From Lacimicrobium sp. SS2-24 (GTDB lineage Bacteria; Pseudomonadota; Gammaproteobacteria; Enterobacterales; Alteromonadaceae), in contig NZ_NIWW01000003.1 of NCBI RefSeq assembly GCF_002201535.1, positions 434,001-498,000 of the forward strand: a stretch of DNA of 64,000 nucleotides. Reading direction: 5' to 3'. Positions 59,941-64,000 of the stretch are shown in pieces. The position numbers and the translations under genes are program-made. A model generated the notes under the pieces. It had not been told where the DNA came from. It did not search any database and saw only the letters and a list, made by a program, of their open reading frames with translations. Within the stretch, counting starts at the first letter, position 1; each line of letters opens with the position of its first letter.

Positions 59941-59951
59941 ATTCTTTCTCG

Positions 59952-60839
59952 CTAATAGGGTCGCAAGTCCTCAATTATTTTTGAACTTACCCAATAGAAG
60001 TTCGATAGGCCATTCTTTTCATCGTACCTACTAAAGAATAAGAATTTTCCATCGGGGGTGAGATTGGGCACGGTTTCGTTAAACGTTGTATTCACCTTAT
60101 CGCCAAGATTTATTGCGTCGCTCCAGCCACCATCCTCTAGCTTGAAGTACACATATAAGTCTTTATCTTTGCGTTCCTTGTGTCTGGCATCAACAATCAA
60201 AAAATCTTGGGATTTCGAAATAACACCATGAATTCCTGAATCTATACCAACCTCCATTTGTTCTGGGTATCGCCCAGATTTGAATGGTGCATAATACATT
60301 TTCATCTTGGATATGTTGGTGTAGTAGAGATCGCCATTTGCAGATTCACTTACATCAAATACTTCATCTTGATTAATAACCTCTCCAAGATTTATTGCTG
60401 TGCTCCAAGAATGATTTTTCCTTTGTACATACCAATTCTGATTTTCCTTATATTCACTGTCGTGGCTTGAAAAATAGAGTTTATTTCCGTCATGGCTGAC
60501 AAATGGATGCAACTCTCCTAACTCACTTTGCTTGGTAAAACTAATAGGGGTCACAGGTGTCCACTTACCGTTGACCTGTTGGGTCATAAATATTTTGGAT
60601 AGTTCCCCTTTTTTATTCCCAGAAAAATATATTTCTTTTAGATCGGGTGAAAAAGAAATACCAAATTCATATCTTCCATCGAGGGAGATAATCCCAGGAG
60701 CAAACAATGTCGGAGTTTCGCCGGGTAACTTTTCACCTAAATAAATACCCGAGAGGGCAACGTTGGCATGTTGATCTTTTGCGCCCAGACAAAAGCTTAT
60801 TAAAATTAAACTGAGCGCTGACCATACTTTTTTTGGCAT
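59952..60839 (-). CDS. Secreted PD40 beta-propeller protein A, SoxR-controlled
   Basis: This 295-residue protein has a signal peptide (VWSALSLILISFCLGA) and repeated WD40-like PD40 blades: FGISFSPDLKEIYFSGN, LHPFVSHDGNKLYFSSHD, VPNLTPDGKFLFFSRYD. The start of the mature chain, GIYLGEKLPGETPTLFAPGIIS, recurs in the paralogue at 61565. The C-terminus ends with FYWVSSKIIEDLRPY, also shared. Such propellers are TolB-like by fold but their role is unknown. A SoxR-box promoter with 19-bp spacer is directly upstream. A GNAT remnant lies 11 bp downstream. Confidence 0.85.
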   Translation of the reverse strand: MPKKVWSALSLILISFCLGAKDQHANVALSGIYLGEKLPGETPTLFAPGIISLDGRYEFGISFSPDLKEIYFSGNKKGELSKIFMTQQVNGKWTPVTPISFTKQSELGELHPFVSHDGNKLYFSSHDSEYKENQNWYVQRKNHSWSTAINLGEVINQDEVFDVSESANGDLYYTNISKMKMYYAPFKSGRYPEQMEVGIDSGIHGVISKSQDFLIVDARHKERKDKDLYVYFKLEDGGWSDAINLGDKVNTTFNETVPNLTPDGKFLFFSRYDEKNGLSNFYWVSSKIIEDLRPY

Positions 60840-60885
60840 CTTTCTACCTCCATTGTGGAAATTTCATATTGACTAGACCTGACAA

Positions 60886-60916
60886 AGGATACTTCCTCAA
60901 GTAGACTTGAGGTCAA
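60886..60916 (-). promoter_or_regulatory. SoxR-box promoter for propeller gene A (divergent to soxR)
   Basis: CCTCAAGTAGACTTGAGG (60895-60912) is an 18-base dyad nearly identical to the enterobacterial soxS SoxR site. On the minus strand it lies between -35 TTGACC (60911-60916) and -10 TATCCT (60886-60891), a 19-bp spacer: the over-long spacing that MerR-family activators need to untwist. That points to propeller gene A as the activated target. soxR starts 25 bp away on the other side and may be repressed by its own product. Confidence 0.9.
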
Positions 60917-60937
60917 GATTTTTTTCGAGGAAATATA

Positions 60938-61384
60938 ATGCAAGATTCATTAACCGTTGGCGAAGTTGCTAAAAGAGCTGGAATACGAGTAAGTACACTG
61001 CACTACTATGAGTCTATTGGCCTTATTGCTAGCCATCGCAATACGGCTAACCATAGAAGGTATAAACTGGATGTGCTGCGCCGTGTTTCTGTGATCAAAG
61101 CAGCTCAAAAAATGGGGATTGGTCTGGATTCTATTAAAGAAGCGATGTCCTATTTACCCCTTAATCAAGCTCCGAGTAAAAGTGATTGGAAGAGTCTCGC
61201 AACGTTTTGGCAAGTAGAGTTGGACAACCGCATCAACTACTTAAAAAATTTGCGTGAGAACTTAACAGGCTGCATTGGCTGTGGGTGTTTGTCGATGGAA
61301 AATTGTCCTATTTATAATGAAAATGACAAGCTAGCAGAATGTGGAACTGGCCCTATTTTGTTGGACAAAAATAGGCAAGACTAA
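60938..61384 (+). CDS. soxR: Redox-sensing activator SoxR (MerR family)
   Basis: This 148-residue MerR-family regulator has the winged helix LTVGEVAKRAGIRVSTLHYYE, a dimerisation helix, and the [2Fe-2S] motif C-x2-C-x-C-x5-C (C112, C115, C117, C123 in CIGCGCLSMENC), which is specific to SoxR. The YESIGLI and NHRRYKLDVLRRVSVIKAAQ segments fit the same family. Oxidation of the cluster by redox-cycling compounds switches on target promoters. Two SoxR boxes lie within 600 bp, both beside propeller genes, and no soxS is present. GAGG eight bases before the ATG. Confidence 0.95.
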   Translation: MQDSLTVGEVAKRAGIRVSTLHYYESIGLIASHRNTANHRRYKLDVLRRVSVIKAAQKMGIGLDSIKEAMSYLPLNQAPSKSDWKSLATFWQVELDNRINYLKNLRENLTGCIGCGCLSMENCPIYNENDKLAECGTGPILLDKNRQD

Positions 61385-61486
61385 TTGCTATGAACTGCTC
61401 CAATGAATTTAGCTGACTAGATCAAATAAGCCTGACGTTCAATCCTCTCTGTCCGTCTTCCTTTTAACTTATGTCTAAAAAAATGC

Positions 61487-61517
61487 TTGACCTCAAGTTT
61501 ACTTGAGATCTTACAGT
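61487..61517 (+). promoter_or_regulatory. SoxR-box promoter for propeller gene B
   Basis: CCTCAAGTTTACTTGAGA (61491-61508) lies between -35 TTGACC (61487-61492) and -10 TACAGT (61512-61517), again with a 19-bp spacer. The first 12 bases are identical to those of the propeller gene A promoter. Transcription would run into the gene at 61565 about 40 bp downstream. Confidence 0.9.
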
Positions 61518-61564
61518 GTGATGCAACTTTCATAAAGATCGTTACTTTTTCAGGATAAGTCATC

Positions 61565-62438
61565 ATGCGATTCGTTAATTTTTTAATCACTATTTCGACT
61601 GTGTTTATTGCAGTACAAAGTCCATCGGCTTGGTCTATGCCGACAGAGTCAACTTTGCAAGGTCCATATCTTGGACTACCAACGCCGGAAGATACACCGG
61701 TGCTTTTTGGGCCGGGACTTATCTCCACTCAACATTATTCTTATGGCGGGACGTTCTCACCTGATATGCGGTCGTTTTATTTTCTCAGAAAGCCGAACGC
61801 TGAAACAAAGGTGGAATTTGTGGTGTTCCAGCAGCAAGGGGAGACATGGATAGAGTCCATATTTGACTCAAGAACAGGGCAACCGCTTTTTTCGCCAGAT
61901 GGAAAAGTGATGCACCTTGGCAAACGCATTAAAAATGCGTCGACAAGAAGGATGGACGAAAGCAGTTAGCTTAGGTCCAGATTTTGATAAATATCGGATC
62001 ATGCGTATGAGCAGTTCACTTGCGGGCACTTATGTGTTCGATGAGGTGGGCAGTCCTGAAGGGGATGGAATAATCCGCTTCTCACAGTTGCTTGATGGCG
62101 AGCGCCAAGCACCACAAGCCTTTGGTAACCAGATTAATTCTGGAACATTCAATGCTCACCCCTTTATTGCGCCCGACGAATCTTATTTGATTTGGGATGG
62201 CAGACGTCAAGAAGGATACGGCGGCTCGGATATCTATATCAGCTTTAAGCAGGAAGATGGTCGATGGGGCGATGCAATTAACATGGGGAGTGATATCAAT
62301 ACTGATGGCTGGGATGCGGCGGCAAGTGTGACACCAGATGGTAAGTTCATGTTATTTCATCGCTTAAACGAGCATGGTAACGCTAACATTTTTTGGGTCA
62401 GTGCAACGATTATCGACAGGTTAAGAGACGCTAACTAA
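61565..62438 (+). pseudogene. Secreted PD40 beta-propeller protein B, frameshifted
   Basis: The first frame (61565-61969) encodes a signal peptide and the family start LQGPYLGLPTPEDTPVLFGPG, then FSPDMRSFYFLRK and PLFSPDGKVMHLGKR, and stops. The second frame (from about 61930 to 62438) continues with RRQEGWTKAVSLG, PFIAPDESYLIWDGRR and VTPDGKFMLFHRL, ending FWVSATIIDRLRDAN as in protein A. Together they would make about 290 residues, so one base seems gained (or two lost) near the A5 run at 61931-61935. Either a true mutation, a sequencing error or slippage; the coding quality on both sides suggests recent loss or none. Confidence 0.8.
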
Positions 62439-62459
62439 TGCGGACAGTTCGGAGACGAA

Positions 62460-63227
62460 ATGATGAAATTTAAAGTAGCAACCTTACTTGTGTGGCTTAT
62501 AACATATATTTTCAGCCCTTATTTAAGTGCAAATGAATCTGTTGTGCCCGGAGCCAATACGAATATCCAATTTGAATATAAAAACAGCAGATTAAATGAT
62601 AGTGAAAAAGCCTTTCTTGAATCAGTTATCACTGTTGCCGAGCGAGATGTTCGTACTTTCTTTCCGGCGATGACAAGAAATCTTGTTTTCAGCATTAAAA
62701 CGGTTGATTGGGACTTAGATATTGTTGATGGCGTTACTGGCATGGCAACCAATCACGATCCAATTGGTAAAATTTCATTCATTATTTCCGATCATGGGGA
62801 GGGGGGCTTTTATGATGCAATTCTAAAGGGAGGGCGCTCTACGGCTCTGCATGAGTTACATCATATCGCTGTTGGTTGGGCTATCGAAGACCACGATTTT
62901 GGGCCAGGGATCCACATTGCCGCAGCCAATGAAGGGTTGGCGACTGTATTCGCTGAGTTATTGAGTGGCACTTCTTCCGACGCCAGTGAAGCGCCAGTTA
63001 ATGTCGATGATTGGGTGAAAGAAATTTTAACATTACCACCCCATGCAAATTATATGCATTGGGTATCGGGTGAACACCCTGACGGACGGTCTTTTATCGG
63101 TTATAAGGCTGGGCGGTATTTGATATATCAAGCCATGTTGAATTCCAACAAGAGCATTATTGAATTAAGTGGAGCACCTATCTCGAAAATATATGAGTAC
63201 GCCGGATATCAGGTCCCTGAGAAATAA
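62460..63227 (+). CDS. Secreted zinc peptidase-like protein (HExxH, gluzincin type)
   Basis: This 255-residue protein has a signal peptide (LLVWLITYIFSPYLSA). The metal site HELHH (H131, E132, H135) is followed 23 residues later by AANEGLA with E158 as the probable third ligand, which is the gluzincin pattern seen in DUF2268-type predicted proteases. Substrate unknown. It starts 22 bp after propeller gene B and is probably transcribed from the SoxR-box promoter at 61487. The ATG at 62460 or 62463 may be used. Whether it cuts proteins or acts in detoxification cannot be told. Confidence 0.78.
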   Translation: MMKFKVATLLVWLITYIFSPYLSANESVVPGANTNIQFEYKNSRLNDSEKAFLESVITVAERDVRTFFPAMTRNLVFSIKTVDWDLDIVDGVTGMATNHDPIGKISFIISDHGEGGFYDAILKGGRSTALHELHHIAVGWAIEDHDFGPGIHIAAANEGLATVFAELLSGTSSDASEAPVNVDDWVKEILTLPPHANYMHWVSGEHPDGRSFIGYKAGRYLIYQAMLNSNKSIIELSGAPISKIYEYAGYQVPEK

Positions 63228-63283
63228 ACCCCAATTGTTGTGGTTTCTCGCTTTTAGAGTATTGAAATTATTAGGAGTAAAAC

Positions 63284-63667
63284 GTGCAGTTTGAGCGTTA
63301 TGGAATCATTTTAAATGTGGCAAATTTTGATGAGTGTGTCGCTTTTTATCAGTCTTTATTTGGTCTAACCAAAATGTTTACCAAGCAGGATGGTGATTTT
63401 AGATTGGCTTGTTTAACATTTGGTTCGGGATATTTGATGATTGAAACGGGGGGCGTGGCATCAGAGACAGAAAAAACCTTTGCACAAAGCCCTACAACAT
63501 TACGATTTCATGTAGAAGACACCCGGGAGATTTTAGCTTTAGTGCAAACTTATGATCCTGAGGCTAAACGATTAGACACAGATTGGGGGGCCATCATTCG
63601 TTGTAAAGATCCTGATGGCAATCCAATTAGCATCAGAGAATCGGCCGGATTTGAGATTAGGTTGTAG
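63284..63667 (+). CDS. VOC-family protein (glyoxalase/bleomycin-resistance fold)
   Basis: This 127-residue protein has two VOC modules: YGIILNVANFDECVAFYQSLFGL at the start and the C-terminal AIIRCKDPDGNPISIRES. Start is a GTG at 63284 with TAGGAG seven bases upstream. Such small VOC proteins often bind or modify reactive small molecules or antibiotics. As the last gene after the SoxR-controlled propeller and peptidase, it fits a response to a redox-active compound. The intergenic gap of 56 bp has no terminator, so co-transcription is plausible. Confidence 0.82.
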   Translation: MQFERYGIILNVANFDECVAFYQSLFGLTKMFTKQDGDFRLACLTFGSGYLMIETGGVASETEKTFAQSPTTLRFHVEDTREILALVQTYDPEAKRLDTDWGAIIRCKDPDGNPISIRESAGFEIRL

Positions 63668-63697
63668 AAGTAAGAAGTTAGCGAATATGTGGGGCAT

Positions 63698-64000
<303 letters not shown>

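Overview
The window reads as chromosome of a marine-type gammaproteobacterium, most likely Alteromonadaceae. This is inferred from the housekeeping order accB-accC-prmA-dusB-fis-purH-purD, the EF-P modification cluster, the mipA/DUF3019/two-component block and a TonB-receptor/tryptophan-halogenase glucan locus; no 16S or database comparison was possible. Base composition looks even and near 50% GC until about 59.57 kb, where it turns visibly AT-richer.

Layout. 0-6.6 kb: a periplasmic binding-protein-like gene, anmK, a universal stress protein, a second binding protein, the selenium pair selD-mnmH, and a decayed GntR regulator. 6.8-9.3 kb: an M24 peptidase, a cytosine deaminase that strongly resembles the fungal enzyme, and a third binding protein. 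9.6-29 kb: a beta-glucan (laminarin-type) utilisation locus with a TonB-dependent receptor, two flavin-dependent tryptophan-halogenase-like proteins flanking SapC-like and cupin-like proteins, a LacI regulator, GPH and FucP-type sugar transporters, GH1, GH3 and GH16 enzymes and a polysaccharide deacetylase-like protein. Four copies of a TGTAAGCGCTTACA-type operator sit in front of the receptor (two), in the GH1/transporter divergent gap and in the GH16/deacetylase divergent gap, so one LacI regulator probably controls the whole locus. The predicted flow is: GH16 cuts glucan outside, the receptor imports oligosaccharides, lipoprotein GH3 trims them in the periplasm, the two transporters carry sugars inward, and GH1 finishes in the cytoplasm.

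29-57 kb: an aldehyde dehydrogenase and VOC protein, a 1518-residue propeller/PAS/GGDEF/EAL receptor, aroQ-accB-accC, prmA, dusB-fis, purH-purD, the mipA-DUF3019-response regulator-histidine kinase operon, several small proteins, epmB/efp/epmA/rep, a GAF-GAF-GGDEF-EAL protein and cytochrome c5. At 57.1 kb lies tRNA-Arg(CCG), with a degenerate copy of its 3' end about 150 bp downstream, followed by an acetyl-CoA hydrolase/transferase family gene.

59.57-64 kb is accessory DNA. A GNAT gene is cut off exactly at the end of the hydrolase gene. Then come a SoxR regulator, two paralogous secreted PD40 propeller genes that each have their own SoxR-box promoter with the diagnostic 19-bp spacer (the second carries a frameshift), a secreted HExxH peptidase, a VOC protein, and an IS3-family transposase running off the right edge. 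This SoxR-governed set of secreted propeller, peptidase and VOC genes is the best candidate here for an undescribed system.
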